Source: Nematopogon swammerdamellus (taxonomy: Eukaryota > Arthropoda > Insecta > Lepidoptera > Adelidae). Taken from it: DNA of 64,000 nt. The stretch's first letter is position 1. Every line of letters begins with the position of its first letter. The stretch covers positions 3,221,761-3,285,760 of the forward strand of contig OX336351.1 in NCBI GenBank assembly GCA_946902875.1, given 5' to 3'. The notes below the pieces were generated by a model that did not search any database, was not told the origin of the DNA, and worked only from the letters and a program-made list of their open reading frames with translations. This document shows, one piece after another, positions 39,835 through 50,869 of the stretch. Made by a program: the position numbers and the translations under genes.

Positions 39835-42066
39835 GCCCGCGGCTTCGCTCGCGTGAAATTCGTATTTCAAAGGAAGAAAGTAAGTAACTAAGGGCGAGCT
39901 GGGTTCAGGTAAACGATAAACCGTCTCGAAGAAAGTGAGTAACTTTTTGAGGCCGAAGGCGAAGTTGCGTTCAGGGAGACGATAAACCTTCTCGAAGATA
40001 GTAAGTAACTATGGGCGAGGCCGAAGGCCGAGCTGCGTTCAGGAAGAGGATAAACCATCTTTAAGAAAGTCAGTAACAAAGGGCGAGGCCGAAGGCCGAG
40101 CTGCGTTCAGGAAGAGGATAACCTTTTCGAAGAAAGTAAGTAACTATGGGCGAGGCCGAAGGCCGAGCTGCGTTCAGGATGAGGGTAAACTTTTCGAAGA
40201 AAGTAAGTAACAGAGGCCGAGGGTGATGGCCAAGCTGCGTTCAGAAAAACGATAAACCTTCTCGAATACAGTAAGTAACTATGGGCGAGGCCGAAGGCCG
40301 AACTGCGTTCAGGAAGAGGATAACCTTTTCGAAGAAAGTAAGTAACAGAGGGCGAGGCCGAAGGCTGAGCTGCGTTCAGGAAGACGATAAACCTTTTCGA
40401 AGACAGTAAGTAACTATGGGCGAGGCCGAAGGCCGAGCTGCGTTCAGCATGAGGGTAAACTTTTCGAAGAAAGTAAGTAATAGAGGGTGAGGCCGAAGGC
40501 CGAGCTGCGTTCAGGAAAACGATAAACCTTCTCGAAGACAGTACGTAACTATGGGCGAGGCCGAAGGCCGAGCTGCGTTCAGGAAGAGGATGACCTTTTC
40601 GAAGAAAGTAAGTAACAGAGGGCGAGGCCGAAGGCCGAGCTGCGTTCAGGAAGAGGACAACCTTTTCGAAGAAAGTAAGGAACTATGGGCGAGGCCGAAG
40701 GCCGAGCTGCGTTCAGGATGAGGGTAAACTTTTCGAAGAAAGTAAGTAACAGAGACCGAGGCTGATGGCCAAGCTGCGTTCAGAAAAACGATAAACCTTC
40801 TCGAATACAGTAAGTAACTATGGGCGAGGCCGAAGGCCGAGCTGCGTTCAGCATGAGGGTAAACTTTTCGAAGAAAGTAAGTAATAGAGGGTGAGGCCGA
40901 AGGCCGAGCTGCGTTCAGGAAAACGATAAACCTTCTCGAAGGCAGTAAGTAACTATGGGCGAGGCCGAAGGCCGAGCTGCGTTCAGCATGAGGGTAAACT
41001 TTTCGAAGAAAGTAAGTAATAGAGGGTGAGGCCGAAGGCCGAGCTGCGTTCAGGAAAACGATAAACCTTCTCGAAGACAGTAAGTAACTATGGGCGAGGC
41101 CGAAGGCCGAGCTGCGTTCAGGAAGAGGATGACCTTTTCGAAGAAAGTAAGTAACAGAGGGCGAGGCCGAAGGCCGAGCTGCGTTCAGGAAGAGGACAAC
41201 CTTTTCGAAGAAAGTAAGGAACTATGGGCGAGGCCGAAGGCCGAGCTGCGTTCAGGATGAGGGTAAACTTTTCGAAGAAAGTAAGTAACAGAGACCGAGG
41301 CTGATGGCCAAGCTGCGTTCAGAAAAACGATAAACCTTCTCGAATACAGTAAGTAACTATGGGCGAGGCCGAAGGCCGAGCTGCGTTCAGGAAGAGGATA
41401 ACCTTTTCGAAGAAAGTAAGTAACAGAGGGCGAGGCCGAAGGCTGAGTTGCGTTCAGGAAGACGATAAACCTTTTCGAAGACAGTAAGTAACTATGGGCG
41501 AGGCCGAAGGCCGAGCTGCGTTCAGCATGAGGGTAAACTTTTCGAAGAAAGTAAGTAATAGAGGGTGAGGCCGAAGGCCGAGCTGCGTTCAGGAAAACGA
41601 TAAACCTTCTCGAAGACAGTAAGTAACTATGGGCGAGGCCGAAGGCCGAGCTGCGTTCAGGAAGAGGATGACCTTTTCGAAGAAAGTAAGTAACAGAGGG
41701 CGAGGCCGAAGGCCGAGCTGCGTTCAGGAAGACGATAAACCTTTTCGAATACAGTAAGTAACTATAGGCGAGGCCGAAGGCCGAGCTGCATTCACGAAGA
41801 CGATACATTCTCGAAGACAGTAAGTAACTATGGGCAAGGCCGAAGGCCGAGATGTGTTCAGGAAGAGGATAAACCTTTTCGAAGAAAGTAAGTAACAAAG
41901 AAGTTTTTTTTCTTTTAGAACTTTCTTCGAGAAGGTTTATGGTCTTCCTGAACGCAGCTCGTCCTTCGGACTCGCCCTCTGTTACTTACATTCTTCGAAA
42001 AGGTTATCCTCTTCCTGAACGCAGCTCGGCCTTCGGCCTCGCCCTCTGTTACTTACTTTCTTAAAG
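39835..42066 (+). mobile_element. 68-bp-array foldback element, copy 2
   Basis: It begins ACTAGCTTTTGCCCGCGGCT and TTCGTATTTCAAAGG, then about 30 units of the 68-bp repeat in one orientation to about 41905, then two to three units in the opposite orientation (41915-42060). The right end meets a second ACTAGCTTTTGCC at 42067 in direct orientation, so the right terminus is rearranged. The 237-residue minus frame at 41185-41898 is array artefact. Confidence 0.8.
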
Positions 42067-42780
42067 ACTAGCTTTTGCCGGTCGATTATTTCATTTTCTC
42101 ACCCATCCTCAAGCGTGTCTTCCTAAAATCCTGAAAAATATACGCATCTCTTGGTGTCTTCGGTCTTACACCGTAAATATTCGAATGCCCGTGGGCGCCG
42201 TCGGACTACGCCTCTGCGTTAGTCTGGCACGCGCCATATGTCGAGCTTCCCATAAAAAATGGTGCTGCAAGTTCAAGTTCTCTTTTACCCTAGTACTTTT
42301 GGTTTACCTTGTATCCATTTCTCGGCACAGCGTTTTGGTCAGAAAAAAATTCCATGACCGAGAAATGGCCGAGAATTAATTAATAACCTACCTATTTTCG
42401 GCGACTTTTCTAAATTATAAAAGTAGAAAATCGTTCTATATTTCGGCCAAGACCGTAGTAGGTACATAGACCGACAACAAGCATATTATTTACCCATCCT
42501 TCGGCCACGTGGCCCATAAACGGCAATGAAGGGTCTAGTTTTCGACCAAGACCGTATAGACCAGTCATATCTGACACTAAAAATCGCTAAAATCGCAAAC
42601 TACCGGCTAGTTCTGATTTTTAAACGGTTTTATTTAGCTTGACTCCGTATATTTGTTTGCTTCTATCTTTGTTTCAAATCTTGCGACAACTTTTTCAACT
42701 ACTTCTACTGAACCGATTTTTATGAAACTTTGCACACACATTTAGTTCTCGTGACAATACAATACTATGATAATTTCAAC
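42067..42780. other. Intergenic with a LINE-A tail fragment
   Basis: About 42178-42262 (CCCGTGGGCGCCGTCGGACT, GCGCCATATGTCGAGCTTCC, poly-A) is a LINE-A 3' end. About 42640-42780 (CTACTGAACCGATTTTTATG, AAACTTTGCACACACATTTA) is the leader of the 130-bp repeat element. Confidence 0.5.
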
Positions 42781-43443
42781 TTGGTAACGTGGGTCTGATG
42801 ATGGAGTCAGGAGGTGGACAGTGGAACTCTTCAACCGTTACTAGTAGCCCCCTCGAGTTTGGGCTCATTTGGTTAGTTTGGACGAGTGTCCCATACTTCT
42901 ACCAATACACTTGGTGACGAGGGTCTGATGATGGAGTCAGAAGGTGTACAGTGGAACTCTTCAACCGTTACTAGTAACCCCCTCGAGTTTGAGCTCATTT
43001 GGTTGGTTTGGATGAGTGTCCCATACTTCTACCAATACACTTGGTGACGAGGGTCTGATGATGGAGTCAGGAGGTGTACAGTGGAACTCTTCAACCGTTA
43101 CTAATAACCCCCTCGAGTTTAGGCTCATTTGGTTGGTTTGGACATGTGTCCCATACTTCTACCAATACACTTGGTGACGAGTGTCTGATGATGGAGTCAG
43201 GAGGTGTACAGTGGAATTCTTCAACCGTTACTAGTAACCCCCTCGAGTTTGGGCTCATTTGGTTTGTTTGGACGAGTGTCCCATACTTCTACCAATACAC
43301 TTGGTGACGAGGGTCTAATGATGGAGTCAGGAGGTGGACAGTGGAACTCTTCAACTGTTACTAGTAACCCCCTCGAGTTTGGGCTCATTTGGTTGGTTTG
43401 GATGAGTGTCCCATACTTCTACCAATACACTTGGTGACGAGGG
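42781..43443 (+). repeat. 130-bp tandem array, 5.1 units, no indels
   Basis: TTGGTGACGAGGGTCTGATG (first unit TTGGTAACG) starts at 42781, 42911, 43041, 43171, 43301 and 43431, exactly 130 bp apart. Units differ by a few substitutions only. Open frames across it repeat the unit and are not genes. Confidence 0.97.
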
Positions 43444-43559
43444 TGACGACATGGAATGATAAAAAATCATAGTTTAGAAAAAGATAGATAAATGTTTGAA
43501 TGTTCCCTAAAGTAATTTGAAAGAAATCTGTGTTTAAAAAGACGTTTGTGCGAGACTTA

Positions 43560-43965
43560 TGATAATGTGCGGGCCGTTGTTGTTGGGTGCGGATTTGTCC
43601 TTGTACCGAGATGTTGTGTTTGTGTATAATAATAATTAATAAGTATAAAGTTCTTATGATAAAGTGCGGACTCTACAGCGATACGAAATGAGACGTGGTG
43701 TTTTGTATAAGACGGTCGTGTGTGAAGATATACATAACCGTAAACAGCGGGCGGCGTGTGTTAATGAGGGATTTCACTGTAAAGTGCGGGCGTGTGTTAG
43801 AATTTACGAATTCACGATATTCTGCGGACATGTGTGTAAAAGCACATTCACTTCAAAGTGCGGTCGTTGTGTATATTAAGTAAAATATTACTATAATATG
43901 CGGTCCGACCGCACTTTCTCGGAGGTCCGCACGAGCCGCATTTTTGTCACGTTTTTTGAATTAGC
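43560..43965 (+). repeat. GTGCGG-rich irregular repeat cluster
   Basis: AAAGTGCGG or a close form occurs at about 43568, 43659, 43782, 43857 and 43895, ending in ATGCGGTCCGACCGCAC and CCGCATTTTTGTCACG. The final part resembles 39365-39410 (ACCGCACTGTCCGTATTTTT), linking the two clusters that flank copy 2 of the array element. Confidence 0.5.
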
Positions 43966-44179
43966 ATAGCTCTGTCGCACGCGATTGTACTGAAAATCCG
44001 TATAGAGTGGTGAGTGTGTAAAAGACAGCACTAGAAATAATTACCTGTTACACTCCTCTAACTCTTCGGGAAGACCGAGACCGCACAATCCGCAAATTTG
44101 TACAGGTCGGCACTTTCGGTAATTCGTAAACAAGGGTGTGTTTTAAGCACATGTGTGTATGTTTATACATTACAGTTTT

Positions 44180-44410
44180 TAGGTTTCCGTATCCCGTACG
44201 GAAGCCTATTACTAAGCCTCCGCTGTCTGTCTGTCCGTCCGTTTGTCCGAGGGCTGTATCTCTTGAACCGTAATAGGTAGCCCGTTGAAATTTTCACAGA
44301 ATATGTGTTACTATGGCGGATATGATAACAAATAATAAAAAAAAAAGAAAATGTTAAAAATTAAGGAGGGCTCCTATACAACAAACGTGCGAAAAAACAA
44401 TTAGTCACGC
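44180..44410 (+). repeat. GTCCGTCTGT repeat family
   Basis: TTAGGTTTCCGTATCCCGTA, CTGTCTGTCTGTCCGTCCGT, TCTTGAACCGTAATAGGTAG, AAATTTTCACAGAATATGTG. The longest relative is 52470-52765. Confidence 0.7.
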
Positions 44411-44622
44411 TACTGAATAATAGATGGCGCTACAGGCTTTTATACATTGGATTGATGAAAGACAAAAGATAGGCGGATATTATTGATAGCGGATAGATAC
44501 GGTAACCTCCGCGCGCGAGTAAAACTCGCACTTAACAGATTTTTATATTCATAAATAGATGTATAGAGGTCAATTATCCGAAAAGATCGATTTTCCGAAA
44601 ACCTATGACCCCCAATTAGGTA

Positions 44623-45994
44623 CAGGGCCGGCCCGAATAGGCGGGCAGCCCGGGCGCCCGCCCGGGGCGCAAGGCAACTAGGGGCGCCAAAACCATACGG
44701 TCGACAAATCAAAACTCGCTGCCAAAAAATTAAAATTCGCGCCAATATCACCCTGTATGCATGCATGCATCGATCGACCGACTGACTGACCAACGTGCGC
44801 GACGCGGGCGGAAGGGCCGGGTGTGCAAGGGGCGCGGAAGCTGCGCCCCCGTCGCGCCTCCGCCTCAAATTTATGATGCGCTTTTCGAAGCATCAGAAGA
44901 CCCCAGCCACGATGCATACGCTAAAAATACTGCTAGCAGTTTGGCAAAAAAGGTGCAAACGTTAAATTTTATTTGCAGTACTATTATATGGTACGAAATA
45001 CTATTTCATATTAATAATGCCGTAAAATGTTGCAAGAAAAAAAAATTCATATAGAGAAAACTACTTCCTCTATCAAAAGAGTAAAAACCTTTTTAGAAGG
45101 TTACAGGGACGGCGGCTTTGCTTCTGCATTAGTTGACGCTAGAGAATTGGCGACAATTCGACACCGAACAGAGAATCCGCCCTAGAAAAAGACATTTTTC
45201 TTATGAAAGCGAAGACGAGCCTCTCCGAGATCCGCAAAAAACATTTGAAGTAGATTTCTTCAATATAATTGTAGATACAGCTATAAATTCTATGACAAGC
45301 CGTTTTGAACTACTGCAAAAACACAGTGAAGTATTTAGTTTCTTATATGATATTCAAAATCTAAAAGACCCACCTAAAGAATCAATTTTAAAAACATGTA
45401 AAGATTTCCAGCTAAGATTAACAGACGGTAATCAAACAGATATAGATGTATCAGATCTGTATCACGAACTCATTCATTTGTCACCAGAAATGCCACCAGA
45501 AAGCTATCCAACAGAAGCTTTAAATTATTTAGTCGACTCAAACCTTATAGATGTTTTTCCAAATGTTGCAATAGCGTTAAGAATTTTGCTCACATTGCCT
45601 GTAAGTGTAGCATCTGGAGAGAGAACTTTTTGAACACTTAAATTAATAAAAAATTATCTCAGGTCATCAATATCACAAGATCGGTTGGTATCACTAGCAT
45701 TAATAGCCATAGAAAATGAAATAGTTAGTCATATAGATACAGAAGACGTCATAAAAGATTTTTCTGACGCAAAAGCGCGGAAGGTTCTCTTTTAAGTTGA
45801 ACTGATTTGTAAAATTCAAAATATTTCATCAAAATAAATGTATTTAAAAAATATTTATTGTTTACTTTATACCATTATTATTTACCATGAATGGGCTGAA
45901 CTAAAGGTAAGTAATTATGATTTCATGGTCGGAGAAGCTGGGGCGCAAAAATGATTCTTCGCCCGGGTAAAAATATAGGCTTGGGCCGGGCCTG
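44623..45994 (+). mobile_element. hAT-superfamily transposon, internally degraded, 8-bp target duplication
   Basis: ATTAGGTA flanks it at 44615-44622 and 45995-46002. Termini CAGGGCCGGCCC and GGGCCGGGCCTG are imperfect inverse repeats. The inside encodes the C-terminal half of a hAT transposase; the N-terminal zinc finger and most of the catalytic part are missing. An 8-bp duplication and CAGGG ends are diagnostic of hAT elements. Confidence 0.93.
44884..45795 (+). pseudogene. hAT transposase C-terminal half
   Basis: The order is AKKVQTLNFICSTIIWYEIL, RVKTFLEGYRDGGFASALVD, KRHFSYESEDEPLRD and VDFFNIIVDTAINSMTSRFE, then the dimerisation domain LPVSVASGERTF-stop-TLKLIKNYLRSS, ending at TAA 45793-45795. 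Relatives have a serine at the stop (TCA to TGA at 45631-45633), so the last break is one substitution. Two frameshifts lie before 45140. It resembles the ZMYM1-like hAT transposases common in animals. Confidence 0.88.
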
Positions 45995-46002
45995 ATTAGG
46001 TA

Positions 46003-46358
46003 GTTCGTATAATCTACTATCGCTCTACTGTAATCGTTTCGATTACGTTAGTATGGAAAGGGCGAGGTGTTCAGCGCGCCCTTAATCTTCGACAGTAACA
46101 GAACGGCCCTTCCAACTAGGTTGACTGCGAATGATGTATGTAGGGTGGGTTCGGGATGGGCCCCAGATAACCTTCGAGAACCGCAACAGATGCGAGGAGG
46201 ATCCCGGATCAGCCTTCTCGCCCGTAACGCACTTGACCCTTGACCGGTCTTGGGGGATAAATCAATAATAATGGAGATTTTAATTTGTAAACTTTGGCAG
46301 GCGGACCGTAGGAGTAAAAAATTGGTGGTCTGTAAAGTCGGTTTACGGACGATAGTTT
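46003..46358. other. Intergenic
   Basis: No gene recognised. Open frames here (minus strand 46048-46491) overlap the MITE and are unsupported. Confidence 0.3.
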
Positions 46359-46359
46359 T

Positions 46360-46560
46360 ACGTGATAACGTCATAAATTTCTGCTGCCCGTACTTTAGAA
46401 CCAGAGAGATAAATGTGTACAGGCCGACGCTTGGGCCGATTGTGCCTCTGTGTCGCTTGTTACGCGCTCTCGTTTGCACACACAGGCTCATATGGAACGT
46501 GACACTTTTTCGTGCGTGCAGTCGGTGTTCATCAATTTATAAGACGTGACGTTATCACGT
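46360..46560. mobile_element. MITE with ACGTGATAACGTC ends
   Basis: ACGTGATAACGTCATAAA at the left and TTTATAAGACGTGACGTTATCACGT, in short GACGTTATCACGT, at the right are inverse. About 200 bp, no coding capacity. A SINE begins directly after it. Confidence 0.65.
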
Positions 46561-46569
46561 CAAAAAATT

Positions 46570-46930
46570 GTCAGCCTCGGTAGCTCAGTGGTGCGGTCGG
46601 TGACTGTCGATCGTGATTATAAGCACACCTGGGCGCGGTCATTACTTGGATGAGGACCGCTCGGCCGTTGGAGGCTGACCGTGATTCGGATTCTACGTAG
46701 AACTGTAGATCTCTTCCCTTCTTACATTACTAGGTTCTAGGATTTAACCAGCCCGGGTTGGTACGACCGCACTGAATGAAAAGTCGATCGAAACGGCTAT
46801 GTAAATAGTTCGTGTTTTCTCTCCAGTTTAGTGTAGCCGGTACTACCGAAGGGAAGCACTGAAATGGCACCTACGAATCACAGATGTTGTAGGTAATGTA
46901 GCCAACCGTGTCAGTTTGGATAAAAAAAAC
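46570..46930 (+). mobile_element. Full-length SINE with tRNA/5S chimeric head (diverged)
   Basis: GTCAGCCTCGGTAGCTCAGT, then a 5S-like GGGCGCGGTCATTACTTGGA, the remnant B-box GATTCGGATTC, the shared body, and CAACCGTGTCAGTTTGG with a short poly-A. The 5S part is more eroded than in 49334-49725. Confidence 0.88.
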
Positions 46931-47639
46931 TTGTCAAGTGTCAACGATCTTCACGCGCAGAAAGAGGGTTCTGTCGCCATTCCCTTCTTGCACACAAGGC
47001 GTGTGCGTGCGTGGCTTAAAAAATAATACACGGGGAGAGATGCAATGATAATGATGATGATGAGAGTTATTCAAAGTGCGTGTGAGTAAAACTCTCAAAT
47101 TGTTTTTTCATCGGTTAAAAAATTATTTTTCGAAATTTCTCACCGAACACAAATCTGAATTCACAAATTGTAGTCGCACTTTCAGCCTCGGGTTTTTTTT
47201 TCATTCTCGACGGGTGTTACCGACATGCGGTTTTGTCACTCACCGGGGAAACATAATTTTCACTATTTGCAAGCGAGACCAAATTTCATTAAACAAAAGG
47301 AATTTGATAAATGGAATGATAACGGAATGAACTGAAATACTTCTTGAATGTATAATAAATCTCTTTTCCCGTTTATTTGTCGGGTGCTTATCTTTATTTA
47401 TCTTTCTAACGACTTAACTTTATCGTTTATGGAGTTTTTTGGAGCTTTTACTAAATGAAATTCACATGATAATATTATTGTTTCGCCGAAAGTACACAGA
47501 ATGCTATAAATATTTCAATGACAAAAATACACGTTCAGTATGGTTCATCAGTGTAGAGGTAAGAGCAACAAACGATGGGTATCATAAACCCTCTCAATCA
47601 ACCTCTTCCTAAAACAACACCGGCCCTTTTCTTTACCGC
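46931..47639. other. Intergenic
   Basis: AT-rich, with no recognised gene. Confidence 0.3.
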
Positions 47640-48765
47640 GGACAGACGCAGCTGGAACAGGGGCAGAAGTCCGTGACAAAGACTGGAACCAAGTGGTTGC
47701 CCTATGAGCTGCGTAATGCGCCACAGGGTCCGCAGCAGCTGAACAGGGGCAGACATCCGTGACAAATACTAGGACCAAGTGGTTGACCTATGAGCTCCGT
47801 AATGCGCCACAGCATCCGCAGCAGCTAAACAGGAGCAGACGTCTGTGACGAATACTGGGACCAAGTGGTTGCCCTATGAGCTGCGTAATGCGCCACAGGG
47901 TCCGCAGCAGCTGAACAGGGGCATACATCCGTGACAAATACTAGGACGAAGTGGTTGACCTATGAGCTGCGTAATGCGCCACAGCATCCGCAGCAGCTAA
48001 ACAGGAGCAGAAGTCTGTGACGAATACTGGGACCAAGTGGTTGCCCTATGAGGTGCGTAATGCGCCACAGGGTCCGCAGCAGCTGAACAGGGGCATACAT
48101 CCGTGACAAATACTAGGACGAAGTGGTTGACCTATGAGCTGCGTAATGCGCCACAGCATCCGCAGCAGCTAAACAGGAGCAGACGTCTGTGACGAATACT
48201 GGGACCAAGTGGTTGCCCTATGAGCTGCGTAATGCGCTACAGGGTCCGCAGCAGCTGAACAGGGCATACATCCGTGACAAATACTAGGACGAAGTGGTTG
48301 ACCTATGAGCTGCGTAATGCGCCACAGCATCCGCAGCAGCTAAACAGGATCAGAAGTCTGTGACGAATACTGGGACCAAGTGGTTGCCCTATGAGCTGCG
48401 TAATGCGCCACAGGGTCCGCAGCAGCTGAACAGGGGCATACATCCGTGACAAATACTAGGACGAAGTGGTTGACCTATGAGCTGCGTAATGCGCCACAGC
48501 GTCCGCAGCAGCTGAACAGGGGCAAAAGTCCGTGGCGCCGACTAGGGCCAAGTGTTTGCTCTATGAACTGCGTAATGCGCTACAGCATCGCAGCAGCTAA
48601 ACAGGAGCAGAAGTCTGTGACGAATATTGGGACCAAGTGGTTGCCCTATGAGCTGCGTAATGCGCCACAGGGTCCGCAGCAGCTAAACAGGAGCAGAAGT
48701 TTGTGACGAATATTGGGACCAAGTGGTTGCCCTATGAGCTGCGTAATGCGCCACAGGGTCCGCAT
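47640..48765 (+). repeat. 86-bp tandem array with 172-bp higher-order unit, about 13 copies
   Basis: TATGAGCTGCGTAATGCGCC recurs at 47703, 47789, 47875, 47961 and onward every 86 bp. Two alternating types (GGTCCGCAGCAGCTGAACAG and CATCCGCAGCAGCTAAACAG) give a 172-bp dimer. Because 86 is not a multiple of 3 it is not a coding repeat. The array ends directly against a SINE head. Confidence 0.95.
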
Positions 48766-48930
48766 CCCAGCACTGACCGCGCTCAGCGTTGCTTAACAAC
48801 AGTCGACTGACCGCACCACTGAGCTACCGAGGCTGACGAATTTCCTTATCCCTTAGTCGACTTTTACGACATGCGATGGGGAGAGATGCAGTGGGGCTAT
48901 TCTTTTTAAGTACCGGCCCCACACGGTACA
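48763..48930 (-). mobile_element. Two SINE heads in series
   Basis: On the minus strand the GACTAAGGGATAA head (GTGTGGGGCCGGTACTTAAA to 48845) is followed directly by GTCAGCCTCGGTAGCTCAGT and the 5S-like segment to 48763, where the 86-bp array cuts it off. Body and tail are absent. Confidence 0.8.
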
Positions 48931-49333
48931 ATCATGTTACCACCTAGTAATGTAACGTCTACTATACACTCTCTACTGTGAGATTGTAACATGTGACGTG
49001 ACGCATACGTAACTTGTTGAAAATGCGATACTGCAGAAATACACAAACCACTTTAGACTGCATATACCATCCAGCAGACAATTTCACAGAAAAGTCAGCG
49101 CAGCTAACGCCGAGAAAGCAAAAAGTATAAATTCACTCCAATCTCCGACTAAAAAGTAACAAGAAAAAAAATCTGGGCATCGAGATACATGCACTTGTTA
49201 TTAGAGAGTGCGCTCGGACAACGCACCACGTTCACGTATAAAACAGAACAATTATCACCGACACTAGTCCTGGGATTATCTTGCAGGCAACTATTAAAAT
49301 CGATAAATAGAGCATTGATATTGAATAGAGATT
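48931..49333. other. Intergenic
   Basis: Mixed composition; no recognised gene or repeat. Confidence 0.3.
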
Positions 49334-49725
49334 GTCAGCCTCGATAGCTCAGTGGTGCAGACAGTCAACTGTTGCTATTGAATGTTAAGCAACGCTGGGT
49401 GCGGTCAGTACTTGGATGGGTGACCGCTGACCGTTGGAGGCTGACCGAGGTTCGGATTCCTCGTAAAACTGTAGGTCCCTTCCCTCCTAATCTTACTTGG
49501 TGGTAGGGTTTAACCCGCCCGGTTTGGTACCACCGCACTGAATGAAACGTCGGTCAAAACGGCTATGTAAATAGTTTGTGTTTTCCGACCAGTTCAGTGT
49601 AGCCGGCACGATCAAAGGGGGAAGCACTGACATGGCACCTAGTTCACCCGGTGTTATGGGCTGACATCACGGACGTTGTAGGTGATGTAGCCAACCGTGT
49701 CAGTTTCCATAAAAAAAAAAAAAAA
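49334..49725 (+). mobile_element. Best full-length SINE: tRNA A-box, 5S rRNA 3' half, tRNA B-box, body, poly-A
   Basis: GTCAGCCTCGATAGCTCAGT (A-box-like TAGCTCAGTGG) is followed by GTTAAGCAACGCTGGGTGCG and TCAGTACTTGGATGGGTGAC, which match the 3' half of insect 5S rRNA including its box C. Next come GGTTCGGATTCC (B-box-like), the body (GGTAGGGTTTAACCCGCC, CAGTGTAGCCGGCACGATC), the tail (CAACCGTGTCAGTTTCCAT) and 15 A. A- and B-boxes are thus about 100 bp apart. RNA polymerase III transcription is inferred. It is nearly identical to 5788-6131. Confidence 0.92.
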
Positions 49726-50340
49726 GCAAAGCGCTCAAAGAGTACGTCACCGATTAGACATAACGGTGTGTGTGACTTCATGTGTAGTAGTAATCAAGAA
49801 TCGGATCAAAAGCTGCCTAATGTTAACAAAACGCTAACGCTCTGCACTCGCGCATCGGCACGTTGCGTTCCGTTCCGCCAAATGACCTATCAAGGCGCGC
49901 GTGGTTCTGCGTCTGATTCAAAGTAGCCGCATGCGGCCCTTTCATTGGTGACATTATCTGTAGTTAAGCGCATAATTTTACAATAATTTATAGGTGCACC
50001 AGCGAGGTGAGTAATTGTGTAGATGTAGCGTATATGCGTTGTATACAAGTATGAATGTGTCACATAGGTATGTTGAGTTAATGAGAGAGTTGCACCAGCA
50101 TCACTTCTAACACTCGACTCTCCGCGCCGCGCCATCAGTCACGTCACTCAGTTAAAGTGACGTGATTTCTACGAAACATTCTCGGTAACGCATCCTCTAG
50201 TAAAACATCTCGGTGAGTCTCTACCATCTAGGAATATGGATGTTTAACTTTTGCTATGAATCATTTAAGCACACAGCATCGGCTGTTTCACCCCCTAAGT
50301 CCCAAAGAAATATACACAACGAGGCGGCGTTTCATACTTC
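49726..50340. other. Intergenic
   Basis: No gene recognised; open frames are short and overlap repeats. Confidence 0.3.
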
Positions 50341-50349
50341 ATGTTACTT

Positions 50350-50455
50350 CTTCCAGGGAAGCACTGACATGGCACCTAGTTCACCCGGTGTTATGGGCTG
50401 ACATTACGGATGTTGTAGGTGATGTGGCCAATCGTGTCAGTTGCTATAAAAAATT
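50350..50455 (+). mobile_element. SINE tail fragment
   Basis: GGGAAGCACTGACATGGCAC, TCACCCGGTGTTATGGGCTG, GCCAATCGTGTCAGTTGC and a run of A. Confidence 0.85.
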
Positions 50456-50534
50456 GCCATCCAGAGGGGGAATGGCTCCACCGTGTTGGGAAAGTTGGAC
50501 AAGTAAAAGGCAGCTAAGGTACATACATATACAT

Positions 50535-50790
50535 ATCACACACGCTGAATCCCGACAATCGGGGTAAGTAGAGTAATCGGCGCAAGAACTCTGGTAAATT
50601 ACAGCACAACACCGACTACCACGTTTCGCAAAGTATTCGAACAAGATTCAATCGATCAAGCAGCAAGTAAGGCACGAAGACCCACCTGCTGCATGACTCT
50701 AAGGTATTGCCGAAATTTGACAAAATGCCGTGCTAACTGGCGACAGGCTAGCGACCTGTCACCTTGGTTCGGTCCTCCCACTGAGTCATG
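50535..50790 (-). repeat. Dispersed repeat, relative of 35700-35880
   Basis: CCCGACAATCGGGGTAAGTA, AATTACAGCACAACACCGAC, TTCAATCGATCAAGCAGCAA and CCTGCTGCATGACTC are in the same order and orientation as 35700-35880. Confidence 0.7.
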
Positions 50791-50869
50791 CAGAACCAAT
50801 ATGGGTATAGAAAGTATTTAATTCTGTCTATTTAACAAAATACTGTTTTTGAAGTGCGGTATAAAAATT

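Noticed and set aside
42874..43437. Repeated frames with SSTVTSNPLEFGLIW
   Set aside because: Translation of the 130-bp repeat; frame changes from unit to unit.
48446..48706. Frame with KWLPYELRNAPQGPQQLNR repeats
   Set aside because: The 86-bp unit is not a multiple of three; other units are closed, so no coding repeat.
49388..49431. Possible genuine 5S rRNA gene
   Set aside because: Only the 3' half is present, always embedded in the SINE head and followed by the SINE body.
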